From Megalonaias nervosa (Eukaryota; Mollusca; Bivalvia; Unionida; Unionidae): a stretch of DNA of 64,000 bases. The DNA lies in assembly GCA_016617855.1 (NCBI GenBank), contig JAECUM010001914.1, positions 62,001 through 126,000 of the forward strand, written 5' to 3'. This document shows, one piece after another, positions 30,201 to 37,749 of this stretch. The translations under genes and the position numbers were made by a program. The notes beneath the pieces were generated by a model that did not search any database, was not told the DNA's origin, and worked only from the letters and a program-made list of their open reading frames with translations. How positions within the stretch are numbered: position 1 is the stretch's first letter; every line of letters begins with the position of its first letter.

Positions 30201-31575
30201 ACTTGGATTTGAGTTCAGAACCTCGGTTCTTCTCTTGGAAATTCCATTATCTACCCAATTTTTGACATGGTGTTTACTTGAATTTAATTTCAAGGCCTGA
30301 CCTTGTTTATCAGTTTGGTATTTTCTGGAAGCAAATTTGTTTGTGAATTTGATGGGCAAGTGACCCACATCCTGGCTATTTTGTTGTATCATAGGTCTGG
30401 TGACAGTCTGCATATAATGGACCGTGGATGAGCAATTATTTATGCATATCTTAATATCAGTCTGTGCAATCACTCTTAGTTATGTTAAGTTATAATATGA
30501 GAGGAATTATTTATATAGATTATTCACTGGAAGTACAAAGTGCTCATTACTTTCTGGAATATAACACTACTTTGGGATTATAGTGAATTCAATCAAAGAC
30601 ATTCTTGATTATGTTATTATGATATATCAAGACTAATGGCATATAGCTCATTAAACATTCATTATTGGAATTCATTAGGAACACTCTGTATTTTCAGTAT
30701 TGTGATATAACTTAGGATTATTTGGGATTTAATTCACAATACTGTATGTTCCTCTGAAATTTTTCTATGTAACTTTGATAAATTTATTTGTTGAATTTAC
30801 TACACCTGTTGGTTTGGTTTCTTTCTGTTAAATATTTAAGACCAAAGAGTGGTAACACTCCACAAAAAATGTCTACCGCAAGTGACTACATTGCATGGGT
30901 TTGGAGAAATACCTATGATGGGATAAATCTGTAACCAAACAAAAAACTTCTGATTAAAATCTAATTTCTAAGATCAAAATAAAACTGAATTTATATTATC
31001 TATGTACCATGTTAACTCAGAAACTAATGTAAAGAAGACATTCTATGCTGGTTTAAGCAGCATCTGTATAAATGAAATGTCCTCTTAATGTAAGTAGGTG
31101 CCCTATCTTAATTGTAGATTTAATAATTGATGTAATAGAATGAATTGGTACGAGTTCCAAAATGAGTGACACTTAGAAAACTAAACTGGATGACAAATAT
31201 ATATGTTTAGTAAGAGAATTTAATGAAGCCGAATCAAAACACCACATGAACAAAAATCATGTTTTGTGTTTTGACCAAGCACCTCAATTCCATAAGACCC
31301 TAAAAAACGACAAAGATAAAATTTATTGCCGATTTTTTTTATGACTGTTCTCAATGCATACCTTTCTATTATCTAGGAATTATCTTTTTTAATTATATAA
31401 TTACAATTCACTGATTAATTTGTACAACTGATTAATAGTCTTTAATTCTTAATACAAATAATGTCCAAATCCATCAGTATTTTGTAAAGCAAAAACATGA
31501 GAAAAATAAGTGTGTGTTTCCTATTGCACTGGTTTTAAGATTAGGGTCAGTAGGCTTTTTTCTTTATAAATAAAC

Positions 31576-31623
<48 letters not shown>

Positions 31624-34600
31624 GTACTAAGTGTTTCAAAACTGGCTCAATTAGATGCACAAATCAGTTTCGAGATTTTTTTTAAATATTCAGGTGAGGT
31701 GCTAGGGTCAGCAATGTGAAACAGGGACAGTTGGCTGACTGGAAACACACATATTTTTTTGGCCTAATAACATAACTCATTAAAATAATACCCATGTCAA
31801 GTTATCTTTAAAAAATGTTTTGATCTTTTTATTGAAATTATAAAATATACGTAATTCAAATCATTTAAAATATTCTTCATAGAATTTATCGCTTTGTACA
31901 GCTTACCTCATTGGTTAGGTCAATGCCAGTAACAAAACTTCCTGCTTTATTTTCATAGGTCTTCAAAAACTGCAACATAATAATAAGTCTAACTCACAAA
32001 TATTCATAGACTTCAATCTATACTTTACAATGACATAAATTTAATGGATCAAAGTTTCCAATGAATATGGTGACAGCACTCCCATATTATTATGTATAAC
32101 TGAGGAATGAATGATATGCATTATGTAAGTTAATAAATGGCAAAATTTTTTCATGATATGAAACAAGAAATTTCATGGAATTGTATATTTTGCATATTTC
32201 CTATCTTGATGGAGATATTTTTTCACTTTCAAACAATCTTGACCAAATGGGTCATACAGAGAGAGGAGATGCATGAATACGACAAAGTTTATTTTAGATT
32301 TTAGAGTCCAGGTATGATAGAGGTATGTCCCATGGATTTAGCAACACAGAAAACAATGAGTTGCTTTTAAGTTAGGGTTCTTATTGTTTTTAATATTCAA
32401 ACACTTTCTTTGTATGTAACATAATTTATTAACATAAAGAAATATTCCATCTCCATTTTCTACTGCTATAAATAACATTTAATTTTTAGTGATATGACCA
32501 TCTATTCTGGAGAATTTTTAAGACAGCCGCTGTGGCATCCATAATGGATGTACAAGCAGCACCATTTTCATTTAGAATCAACTTGACCACATGATGAATG
32601 TGTGTGTGTGTGTGTGTATAAAGTTTCAAGGTAATCCTCTAAGTAGTTTAGGAGGATTAGCAATAACAAACTTGTGCCAATGGATGGACAGACAACAGAC
32701 AACAAATCATCCCATAAGCTTTTCTGGTCTATGACCAGCAGAGTATAAATGCTCAGAACAAACATTTAACCAAGATTTTCCGGTGAAGACCATGCCCACT
32801 GTTGTACAGAAGAGCACTTCCGGGAACATTATGTCCCCTAAATACAAATTTGATCAACTTGTACAATTTCAAAGATACAAAGAAAAATAATAAATAGGAC
32901 AAAGTTCACTAGTAGTTGTGGCAAATATAAGATAAACTTTTTTGCTTCGACAGTGTTGCAACTTTAGTTTTAGTTTCTTACACTGCACTAGTCTTTCCTT
33001 GTACTCTTTTGTCATAGTTGCACACATTTTGTAAAGTGCTCAAGAAATGTACATTTACATTTGAATATGGTTCACATAAAAAAAGACACATTATGGAATT
33101 TTCTGTCCAAGATGTACACTGAATCTTGTCAATGTGGGCTGCAAAATCAGGCCTCCAGTTTCCTGGTCAGTAAACTGGGGAAGATGCTGCACAACACAGC
33201 TTGTGCTGGAATTAAGATGTCACCCCCACACACCAAATCATCAACACCAGGGTGGATGTTTTTTAAGTCTAGTAATAACCTACCAAAGGAATATTGATCG
33301 ACATGGAGTGAAACAATGTTAACAATTACCGTTTAGAGGTATGTTTGATTAAATTCTCAAACACGACGTCTATGGCTGAAATAGACCTACCGAACACCGA
33401 ATTATGGAGAACTCGCCCCAGGTGTCAGAAGTCACCCCATGGTGGTCGGAGAAGTCACCCCACTGCGCCTGGAGAAGTCGCTCCAAGGATCATGGATACC
33501 AATTCTGAAATGTCGCCACATGGTTGTTATGGCTTTATTTACTGTTGTTTTTCTTCAACTTAATAACTTATTAAATCCATAAAATGTGCAACTTTTCAAC
33601 TTTTCCATTTGATCAACTCTGCTTCTGTATTTAACGAAAAAGAAGTGTTCTCTGTCCCTTTTTGCTCTGTTCTTCAAATCATTAGATGCATTTTATTTGG
33701 AAAAATAGAGCGAGTGTAAGCATGATGTGACATTTGCAGTTTTATATACGAAAGGGTTCCAACCTAATAACCAAAGTCATCCTGAGATGACTTTATGGCA
33801 TGGACCTCTATAACCCGAAATCGACTGAATTGGTGTTGACCATCAGTAAGCCAAAGGGTTATAGTATCATCTCTCTAACTGAACAATTTAATCTGATTTT
33901 TCATTGAGATTTGCTAACCACTGATGAATGTTACTTGAACTCGATAAAAAGCATCAATGACACCTACTCAGGAAATGCGGTCGCTACCGAGTTCAACATC
34001 ATCGCTAATGCACAGAATTCAGAAGGTTTCTGAAAGCTCACTTGTACTACGCCCATCATTTAGTTTACTTCTTTTTTGTCAGTGTTCGTAATTTTATTAT
34101 TTCTCAATAACACAAACTATTTAAAGTTGAACGAGAAGTTTAAAAAATATTTCACTACTAAATTGCCAGTGCAAAAGAAAGAGGATTATGTTATTTTATT
34201 ATATATAAGAACACCATGATCACGCGTACTAATGGGATTTTGTTACCTTAATGCATATTTGAACTGCTCGATGTACTTGGGACTTAATGAGAAGATTATC
34301 TTTAAAAACAAATTTAAATGTCACATGTCCTGGACCAAACTGAATAATATTTCACATGGTCCAAATCAGCTTGGAAGTTGGGCCGAATCAGCCAGAAATA
34401 TGGGCCTAATCAGTCAGTAATTTGTACCGAATCAACCTTGTCCGAGTTTGAGAGTAATTACCATATTAATGAAAAATGTTAGCATAACAGATATATAAAT
34501 CAAGAAAGTTAACAGTAACATTTGTTTAAAAATTTTTCTCATGGTTTCTGGTATGTGTTGTTATAAGAAATCTAATGAGTTTATATGAACACACGGACTT

Positions 34601-37600
34601 TCAATTATAAGTGATTTATTTTTCTATTATCGACATTACACAAACCAGATGAATGTAGAATGGAAAGGAAGGGTTTATTATACAACAAGTGGAAAACAGT
34701 CTTAAATGTAAGTGTGGAAAGAAAAATGCATATTCATCCAATGCAGTTACATACAAAGTCTAAGGTGCATAATAAATTAATGTTGGAAACACTGAATGAC
34801 AAAGCGTAAACATGTCTTTAATGTTATTTCATTTGGTAGATAATTTCTTACTTTTCAAAGATGGAGAAAAAAAAGAGTAAAAGAACTGAAGATTGTTCCA
34901 GTACCCATGTTAATATAATTTTACATTATAAATATCAGAGTTCAACAATGATATAATGTAAGGATTTCAAAACGAATACTTTTTGCTATCAATACTGAAA
35001 CAGTTTTGCCGTATAACTGTCAGAGACGAGCACTGATAGAAAACAACAGCAATGTTTCCCATATTATTCAATACCAAGCGTAGGATCTAAGAGAATGGAA
35101 AAAAATGTATTCGGATATGTGCTGAACATATTAAATCAAGGAAAAGGTACTCAACGATCTATTTGACAATCTGAACCCTCTACTTACTCAAAAATGACAT
35201 CTTAATAGTACATTTGATAAAATTAATTACACTTATTTGAACATCGATGAATTTAAATAAGTTGCGCACAGGACTTACATAGATTTTGTCAAAATGGGTT
35301 AAGAACAAAAATGTTTATATCAGAGTTACAAACAATGACTCATGCTTTTTGTATGCAATCGAATCAATTCTAAACACTTCCGTAAATGAACCCTGATACC
35401 AACAATATTATTTTTTAAACAAGTGTTCCTGTTGTTTTAGTAGATGTCTGATGAAAAGTAGGGTCTCAGCAAATTTGGCAATGATTTTGATATCACTGCA
35501 TATATCTGTGAACTTACCGAAATTTACCAAATGATCAAAAAGGAATATACACTTTGCTATGATGACATTTGCACCATTACATTGGAATGACAAACATAAT
35601 AAAATAGAATTAGGATCTAGGTGCAGCATATAATCTAGAACAGATGGAGTGAAGCCTTCAGATAATCAAGACGTATTTCAGTTATTCTAACCCAGGTTTG
35701 TTTCTATTAAAAAGGGTACTCACTGATATAATTTAGATATTACTAAAATAAGAGGCAAAGTTTAAATTCCATTGAAAATAATGGCTTTCAATGCAAATAA
35801 ATAGTTAAATAAACAGTTACAATGAACGGTCTGCTTGTGATGGATGGAGACACAACTTATGATGGAAATTAGGAAACTATAAAATACTCTGTTATATGAT
35901 TAACAATCGGGGCTGCATGAATTTCTTACCATCTTGGACACCACACAGATGACTGTATCATCTCATGTTTGGTAACTTTCAGAGAAACAAGTCTGCTATA
36001 ACGCCTGACAATGGTGACAGTACTAAACAGCATCAACAACAGTAGTCCTACAACGTAAGACACATCACCCAGTATTTTTTTTTCTGGGGAGTTATGGGTC
36101 TTACTGCCTAACTAATGGCACTATGTAGCATGTTTTGATGTTGACTAACAGTGTAACGAAAGTCAAATTTTCATGAATATCACACACCACTGGCAACCAA
36201 TAACGACGCTTTTCTACAAAGTAAAGTTATGTTTTTTTCAGACTTTAGTTACCCTAATGACTTTTCTTTAATCCATTCAAATTCTTACAAAAGAAATGGG
36301 CCTGTTTCCATAGTTTGGTTGGCCTACATTTCAGTTGGCTGGAAAGTGATGAAAGTCGGGAATGCCAAAATCAGGTTAAGTCGAAATATTATTCTTTAAC
36401 GAAATAAATAAAAATATATTATGCCTATTGGAACTGTAAGGAATGTTTTGTTTCATTCAAGAAACATATCCCCCACATGAACCTACTGAACATACTTCGG
36501 CGTACCTCGACTGCCGCTGCATTGCAACAAATTCAAATGTATGTCAACGGAACATGAAAATGCATCCATTTGCTAGTGTCATATTTTGATTCCACCAGGA
36601 TAATGACAGCACAGTAATATATTAATTACACATAAATTAGTGGAAGAGTGTTGATATAGGCTGCCAAGCGTGTGAGATATTCCTGAAACTTTGACTACTT
36701 GTTCTGATGTCAACCGACATTGGAACACACTATACAAGGCCGTTATTTGGGCTGTAAGACATAGCACTAAAACAAAAACATGTGTTATGTCTTACACTGT
36801 AGGACTACAACAACAGCAAACAGCGATTCCACAATGATTGGTAACAATAGTCCGACATATACAGGGCTTAAGTAAACATTTGCAATGGAAAACAATGTGT
36901 GTGGGGTGGTATATTTGAATTTCAGTGCGAATGTTAATCACAATGACTTATAATCTCAATTAGGTAACTGAACAATTCAAAATGCGATCAAATAATGTGG
37001 TAACCACCATGTGGCAACATCTTTGTTGCTAACAGTATTGTTCTATGGTACACATTTCTATCTTTTAAATAACTTATTTATTTCAAAGATAAATATTAAA
37101 TAGCTTTTCTGGGTGACAAGTTTTAGGGTGACTTCTCCAACCATTTGGGGCGACTTCTCCAACCACTCTGGGGCGAATTCTCCAGATACGTTGGGGCGAG
37201 TTCTCCCAGGGCAAGTTCTCCATGGGGCAAGTTCTCCATACACCTACATTACCTGTATGATTTGTACTTGAAAAGCTATCAGCAAATTTCCAGAACAGAA
37301 CCTAAACAACTTTGCAGAACATCCAATTATTTCTCGAAATTCATTTAATGACACACTAAAATTGTATTAAAATTGAAATTATTCATCTAACCGGTCGTAT
37401 TTCAGTTCTTTTCTTGGACGTCGGTCCAAGTCGCACATTGAATTCAACATCTGTTTTAGTGTCCGACGAAACGTGTAGGCCTGTCTCTTCGTCTTCTTCC
37501 TTTTCTTCTATCACCGATTCTTGGGGTTCATCGATTTCTTCATCATCATCCAACGACAATTTATCGTCCTCTGAACTTTCTGATGAGCTAGAGTCATCAC

Positions 37601-37661
37601 TGTCTGTGTTATCGATGCAAATCTTCAGATTTGGCAGTTTCGTTTTGCTTTTGTCGGCCAT
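610..37661 (-). CDS. NCBP3: NCBP3-like gene, whole visible span (multi-exon, 3' end outside window)
   Basis: A split host gene read from nine minus-strand exons. NCBP3 (ELG/C17orf85) binds capped RNA and works with the cap-binding/ARS2 machinery in mRNA processing and export; that role is known for the vertebrate protein and inferred here. Recognition rests on the order of conserved blocks: an acidic N-terminus, YENKAGSF.TGID, EERAKRFG, an RNA-recognition-like block (GVDDMNTKDIFAYFKEF then EWIDDSSC/NVVWLD), a charged linker, RYLFMRFATK, and RYYQKYGNPNYGG. All visible introns are GT-AG, and phases agree at every junction except between exons 8 and last (phase 1 to phase 2), so one short exon of length 1 modulo 3 is missing from this model. 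Introns range from about 2.2 to 7.7 kb and are filled with repeats. The C-terminal Arg/Ser-rich part of the family lies beyond position 1. Confidence 0.9.
1138..1879 (-). pseudogene. Penelope-like retroelement fragment (RT end plus GIY-YIG endonuclease)
   Basis: On the minus strand the segment begins with HEALNTAICTIEKNIIPF and NPSLPNIGLVINKYWSLLNLS, the region between reverse transcriptase and endonuclease typical of Penelope-like elements. About 300 nt later, in a neighbouring frame, DVIYLITCKKCNMKYVGQT matches the start of a GIY-YIG nuclease (Cys pair, then YVG-T). Near the end HYWIHKLDAL then PNGLN matches the usual element C-terminus. Stops and frame changes separate the pieces, so it is a dead, 5'-truncated copy. 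It sits in the last visible NCBP3 intron. Confidence 0.75.
2331..3330 (+). repeat. Dispersed repeat with about 130-bp TGACCTTGACC-type tandem units
   Basis: A head segment (GAGTACCAT..., TGTGTTTAATAGTCTCCTATG) is followed by about six degenerate units. Each has a GACCTTGACCTTTGACC-like core, then CTTCCTTAACCCATGTGCAAG and CCACAAAGTTTGG. A second copy with the same head lies at about 27366-27880 in the same orientation. ORFs through these units are chance products. Confidence 0.7.
4255..4425 (+). repeat. Three-copy 57-bp tandem repeat
   Basis: Three diverged units share TAATGGTCACCTTTC..AGAGGGATGA...CA.TACATGT. No coding potential is seen. Confidence 0.6.
6060..6590 (+). repeat. Minisatellite, about 56-bp unit, about 9 copies
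   Basis: Units contain ACCCAACTGTGAATGGCATG and GACACAGATCTGCCAATGAT then CTGAGAATAA. Copies vary in length (one is shortened near 6365). Several overlapping minus-strand ORFs rich in HSQLG exist only because of the repeat and are not genes. Confidence 0.85.
7720..7935 (+). repeat. About 36-bp tandem repeat, six degenerate copies
   Basis: Units carry CTACCAAATTTACATGTGAA then TACAAATATA with small length differences. Confidence 0.7.
8481..8552 (-). CDS. NCBP3: NCBP3 exon 8 (YYQKYGNPNYGG block)
   Basis: A 72-nt exon between a poly-pyrimidine acceptor (tttcag|) and donor GGAG|gtaaac. It encodes ADTKLPGAERRSRYYQKYGNPNYGG, equivalent to the RRSQYYMKYGNPNYGG motif of vertebrate NCBP3. It ends in phase 1, which does not fit the next exon found (needs phase 2), pointing to an unseen microexon downstream. 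Confidence 0.9.
8930..9165 (+). repeat. Degenerate about 140-bp dispersed repeat units
   Basis: Units share GGCAGCCATATCTGACAGCA, AAATCAGCATCA.TTGTA and GTCAAATT...TTCAGCAG. Related units recur at about 9440-9620 and 10960-11330. These look like an ancient dispersed tandem family; nothing is coding. Confidence 0.5.
9188..9437 (+). mobile_element. tRNA-derived SINE with Meta-like domain, copy 1
   Basis: The head TGGCCAAATGGTCTAAAGC resembles a tRNA A box and GGGTTTGACTCTCAGG a B box. The body GATTTTCCCAGG..CTTCCTCCACC..GGCTGCC..ATATAGCC and tail GGCATTAAGCCCAAAACAAC resemble the central Meta domain and tail known from MetaSINEs of bivalves (family assignment from memory). A second copy, inverted, is at 28640-28898. 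The 90-residue ORF overlapping it is not a gene. Confidence 0.7.
10011..10083 (-). mobile_element. tRNA-like SINE head, remnant
   Basis: Read on the minus strand, GCAGCCTAAATGGTTAGGGT is an A-box-like stretch and GTTGCAGGTTAGAGCCCTGG a B-box-like stretch about 35 nt later. No body or tail can be recognised, so it is an old fragment or a tRNA pseudogene. Confidence 0.45.
10309..10530 (+). repeat. About 75-bp tandem repeat, three copies
   Basis: Each unit has AAGTGAACATATT, then TCACTTCTC, GTTCTTCCATC and GATTCATCC. Confidence 0.6.
11447..11672 (-). CDS. NCBP3: NCBP3 exon 7 (MRFATK block)
   Basis: A 226-nt exon from acceptor catgtag| to donor AAAAG|gttgaa, phase 0 in and phase 1 out. It starts AADKEAKSDREEGEITDDS, is rich in Asp/Glu, then Lys/Arg, and ends with RYLFMRFATK, the conserved RLFMRFAT-K element that follows the acidic linker in NCBP3. 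Confidence 0.88.
12120..15820. mobile_element. Cluster of decayed repeat termini, possibly a DIRS-type element
   Basis: A terminus-like sequence (minus reading GTAGTTCTCCTAAGGTACTA, TGATTGGGCAAGTATT, GAAGAAACATATTTTAC) occurs at about 12135-12220 inverted, 12843-12900 direct, 12890-12950 inverted (back-to-back with the previous), 13100-13145 direct and 15760-15820 direct. Between them a minus-strand peptide ETLVLTTDTRVNAW (14660-14708) resembles the RNase H start of DIRS/Ngaro-type elements, but no domain is intact. A G9 run at 12700 and an (AT)n run at 12229-12270 lie inside. Assignment is tentative. Confidence 0.3.
16122..16310 (+). repeat. About 42-bp tandem repeat, five copies
   Basis: Units read GGCCAAAAATGAACCTTGAA then CCCTGCTAGTACA with substitutions; located about 400 bp downstream of NCBP3 exon 6 on the intron side. 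Confidence 0.75.
16705..16910 (-). CDS. NCBP3: NCBP3 exon 6 (charged linker)
   Basis: A 206-nt exon between acceptor ctgacag| and donor AAG|gtatgtgt. It begins DKDDKRKENK and continues as alternating Lys/Arg and Glu/Asp with a DGEEPMEEGSDDDYSLDLIED block. Sequence conservation in this linker is low; placement rests on splice signals, matching phases and the similar charged linker of the family. Confidence 0.75.
17262..19939 (+). mobile_element. Tigger/pogo-type DNA transposon, inactive
   Basis: The right end (read inward) is CAGTGGTCCCCCTCTTATAA followed by GGCCACCCC and is bordered by TA (19940-19941). The left end has TACAGAG... with CCCCTCACGAAAGGCCACCC at about 17285-17304; the outermost bases are diverged, so its limit at 17262 is approximate. 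Subterminal GGCCAC motifs repeat inside both ends. Length 2.7 kb, TA target duplication and GGCCAC-rich ends are typical of Tigger elements. It lies in the NCBP3 intron between exons 5 and 6, parallel to the plus strand. Confidence 0.75.
18006..19386 (+). pseudogene. Tigger-family transposase pseudogene
   Basis: The N-terminal part has a Psq-type HTH (LSLEEKVKVIQLTEKGESSR, then ILAEKFDVGKTQI) and a CENP-B-like second HTH (VFEWFCTAHAKNIPLTGQLI). A DDE_1 domain follows in pieces. An in-frame stop at 18450-18452 and two frame changes (about 18670 and 18815) break it. The first catalytic position reads NCGETGLF where the family has DE-TGLF, the second is kept (LFLDNGAAHP), and the third region reads LQSLAARIIQ without the usual Asp. 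So at most one of three catalytic acids remains. Confidence 0.85.
20263..20415 (-). CDS. NCBP3: NCBP3 exon 5
   Basis: A 153-nt exon from acceptor ccacag| to donor AAAG|gtagtt. It completes the split Cys and continues NVVWLDKVTAARAMMKLS, the end of the RRM-like fold (the WLDE-T-RAL block of the family), then runs into an acidic linker (EESDSMETNDNK). It leaves in phase 1. Confidence 0.9.
20416..22595. other. NCBP3 intron 4, no recognisable content
   Basis: AT-rich sequence without convincing ORFs, satellites or element ends. Confidence 0.6.
22596..22756 (-). CDS. NCBP3: NCBP3 exon 4 (RRM-like core)
   Basis: A 161-nt exon from acceptor tttcag| to donor TCAT|gtatgagt. It encodes LGIREEDLSRKDERG..RLEAIHFRGVDDMNTKDIFAYFKEF followed by EWIDDSS, the first half of the RRM-like domain that in vertebrate NCBP3 contacts the cap. 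The last codon (Cys) is split and completed by GT of exon 5. Confidence 0.92.
22757..27261. other. NCBP3 intron 3
   Basis: Contains the 56-bp minisatellite at 24140-24716, related degenerate units to about 25130 (ACAGGTAAGTTTTCTATACA and CATCCACTTCATA..TA repeated), and otherwise unassigned AT-rich DNA from 25140 to 27250. Confidence 0.6.
24140..24716 (+). repeat. Minisatellite, 56-bp unit, about 10 copies
   Basis: Unit ATTGCTGTATTTAAATATCT then GCTTGTCTGGTGTGTGATAC and ATAGAACTTGTATAAT. The last three copies have lost the ATCTGC part and are shorter. The palindrome ATTTAAAT is kept in nearly every unit. Confidence 0.9.
27262..27353 (-). CDS. NCBP3: NCBP3 exon 3
   Basis: A 92-nt exon from acceptor ctacag..ctgtag| to donor AAAAG|gtaag, entering in phase 0 and leaving in phase 2. 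It encodes EELKKKEERAKRFG and following charged residues, matching the KKEQRAKRF helix of the family. A dispersed repeat head begins only about 10 bp upstream of the acceptor (27362 onward), so repeat insertion approached the exon closely. Confidence 0.88.
27366..27880 (+). repeat. Second copy of the TGACCTTGACC-type dispersed repeat
   Basis: Same head as at 2331 (GAGTACCATGAAT, GTGTTTAATAATCTTCTGTG) followed by tandem units; a 53-bp piece (AGAGTACCTACTTACAACAA) is duplicated at 27500-27607. It begins about 10 bp upstream of the exon 3 acceptor of NCBP3. Confidence 0.65.
28640..28898 (-). mobile_element. tRNA-derived SINE with Meta-like domain, copy 2
   Basis: Minus-strand copy of the 9188-9437 element: GTGGCCAAGTGGTCTAAAGC, GTGGGTTTGAGTCTCGGGC, GGGGTTTTCCCAGGTTCTTC and GTATAGCCTATTCTTGAGC with a GTTAAACCCTATAACAGC tail. 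Copy 2 is closer to box consensus (GGGTTTGAGTCTC) than copy 1. Confidence 0.72.
28927..29060 (+). repeat. About 42-bp AT-rich tandem repeat, 3.5 copies
   Basis: Unit TTCATGAATATAATTATATT then TATAATATTCAAAAATAAA, beginning directly after the SINE head. Confidence 0.75.
29220..29850 (+). repeat. Minisatellite, about 39-bp unit, with a longer-period extension
   Basis: Nine units of CCCCTTTTTCAGTTCATCTT then GCCATTTTTCACGCAACTT occupy 29220-29545. From 29560 a related, longer unit follows (CTGACCCATTTATAAACAAA, later CATCCTGACCCATTTTAAGG). Because 39 is divisible by three, two frames stay open (134-137 codons, FSSSCHFSRNFP-like), but these are not credible genes. Confidence 0.85.
30540..30830 (+). 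repeat. Dispersed repeat shared with 42700-43090
   Basis: Shares TACAAAGTGCTCA, TAGTGAATTCAA, GGGATTTAATTC.CAA.A.TG and the general layout with the sequence just left of the Polinton. It may be a decayed LTR; no primer site or coding region supports that firmly. Confidence 0.4.
31579..31621. repeat. (AT)n microsatellite
   Basis: About 21 AT dinucleotides in NCBP3 intron 2. Confidence 0.95.
31907..31969 (-). CDS. NCBP3: NCBP3 exon 2
   Basis: A 63-nt exon between acceptor gttgcag| and donor GAG|gtaagc, phase 0 on both sides. It encodes FLKTYENKAGSFVTGIDL and ends TNE. The YENKAGSF.TGID core is the most recognisable NCBP3 signature just upstream of the cap-binding RRM-like domain. Confidence 0.9.
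33400..33520 (+). repeat. GGAGAA-TCGCCCC tandem block, left arm
   Basis: Four units of the form GGAGAACTCGCCCCA / GGAGAAGTCACCCCA separated by about 15 bp. An inverted counterpart lies at 37125-37245. The ORF at 33345-33563 follows from the repeat. Confidence 0.65.
34140..34430 (-). repeat. Dispersed repeat with GATTCGGACC-like units
   Basis: Read on the minus strand: CTGACTGATTAGGCCC, GGCTGATTCGGCCCAACTT, GCTGATTTGGACCATGTG and then a GGCAATTTAGTAGTGAAATA segment. The plus-strand interval 59490-59720 carries the same order of elements, so this is a family copy. Confidence 0.55.
35930..36200 (+). repeat. Imperfect inverted repeat, left arm
   Basis: Contains AGTAGTCCTACAACGTAAGA, GTCTTACTGCCTAACTAATG and TTCATGAATATCACACACC. 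These pair with AGTCCTACAGTGTAAGACA and TTCAGGAATATCTCACACG read from the complementary strand at 36640-36880. Centre near 36415; a foldback element is possible. Confidence 0.5.
36640..36900 (-). repeat. Imperfect inverted repeat, right arm
   Basis: Complement of the 35930-36200 arm at roughly 65-70 percent by eye over about 220 bp, with the spacer between them unassigned. Confidence 0.5.
37125..37245 (-). repeat. GGAGAA-TCGCCCC tandem block, right arm (inverted)
   Basis: Seven units on the minus strand (GGAGAACTTGCCCCA, GGAGAACTCGCCCCAACG, GGAGAAGTCGCCCCAAATG and variants), opposite in orientation to 33400-33520. The short ORFs through it are repeat products. It lies about 150 bp from NCBP3 exon 1 on the intron side. 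Confidence 0.65.
37392..37661 (-). CDS. NCBP3: NCBP3 exon 1 (start codon)
   Basis: Ninety codons from ATG at 37661 to the donor CCG|gttaga, phase 0. The peptide starts MADKSKTK and is very rich in Ser, Asp and Glu (SDDSSSSESSEDD and similar), as expected for the acidic N-terminus of NCBP3. It ends KRTEIRP, which joins directly to exon 2. The ATG is followed by G, and no longer in-frame upstream start is needed. Confidence 0.85.
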
Positions 37662-37720
37662 GATGCTTCGCCTTCCACAGTCAAATAAAACGACAATCTC
37701 GATTGGTTAGCGTGATACTT
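37662..37720 (-). promoter_or_regulatory. Probable 5' UTR/proximal promoter of NCBP3 with CCAAT box
   Basis: On the minus strand a CTAACCAATCGAG block (plus positions about 37698-37710) lies roughly 40 nt upstream of the ATG and contains a consensus CCAAT box. No TATA box stands out. A housekeeping TATA-less promoter is inferred from this alone. Confidence 0.35.
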
Positions 37721-37749
37721 TAGTGCATAAAAGTTCAACAACAGTAAAC

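Noticed and set aside
37414..37710. Ser-rich 98-codon plus-strand ORF
   Set aside because: Antisense shadow of NCBP3 exon 1, whose acidic codons read as Ser/Phe codons on the other strand.
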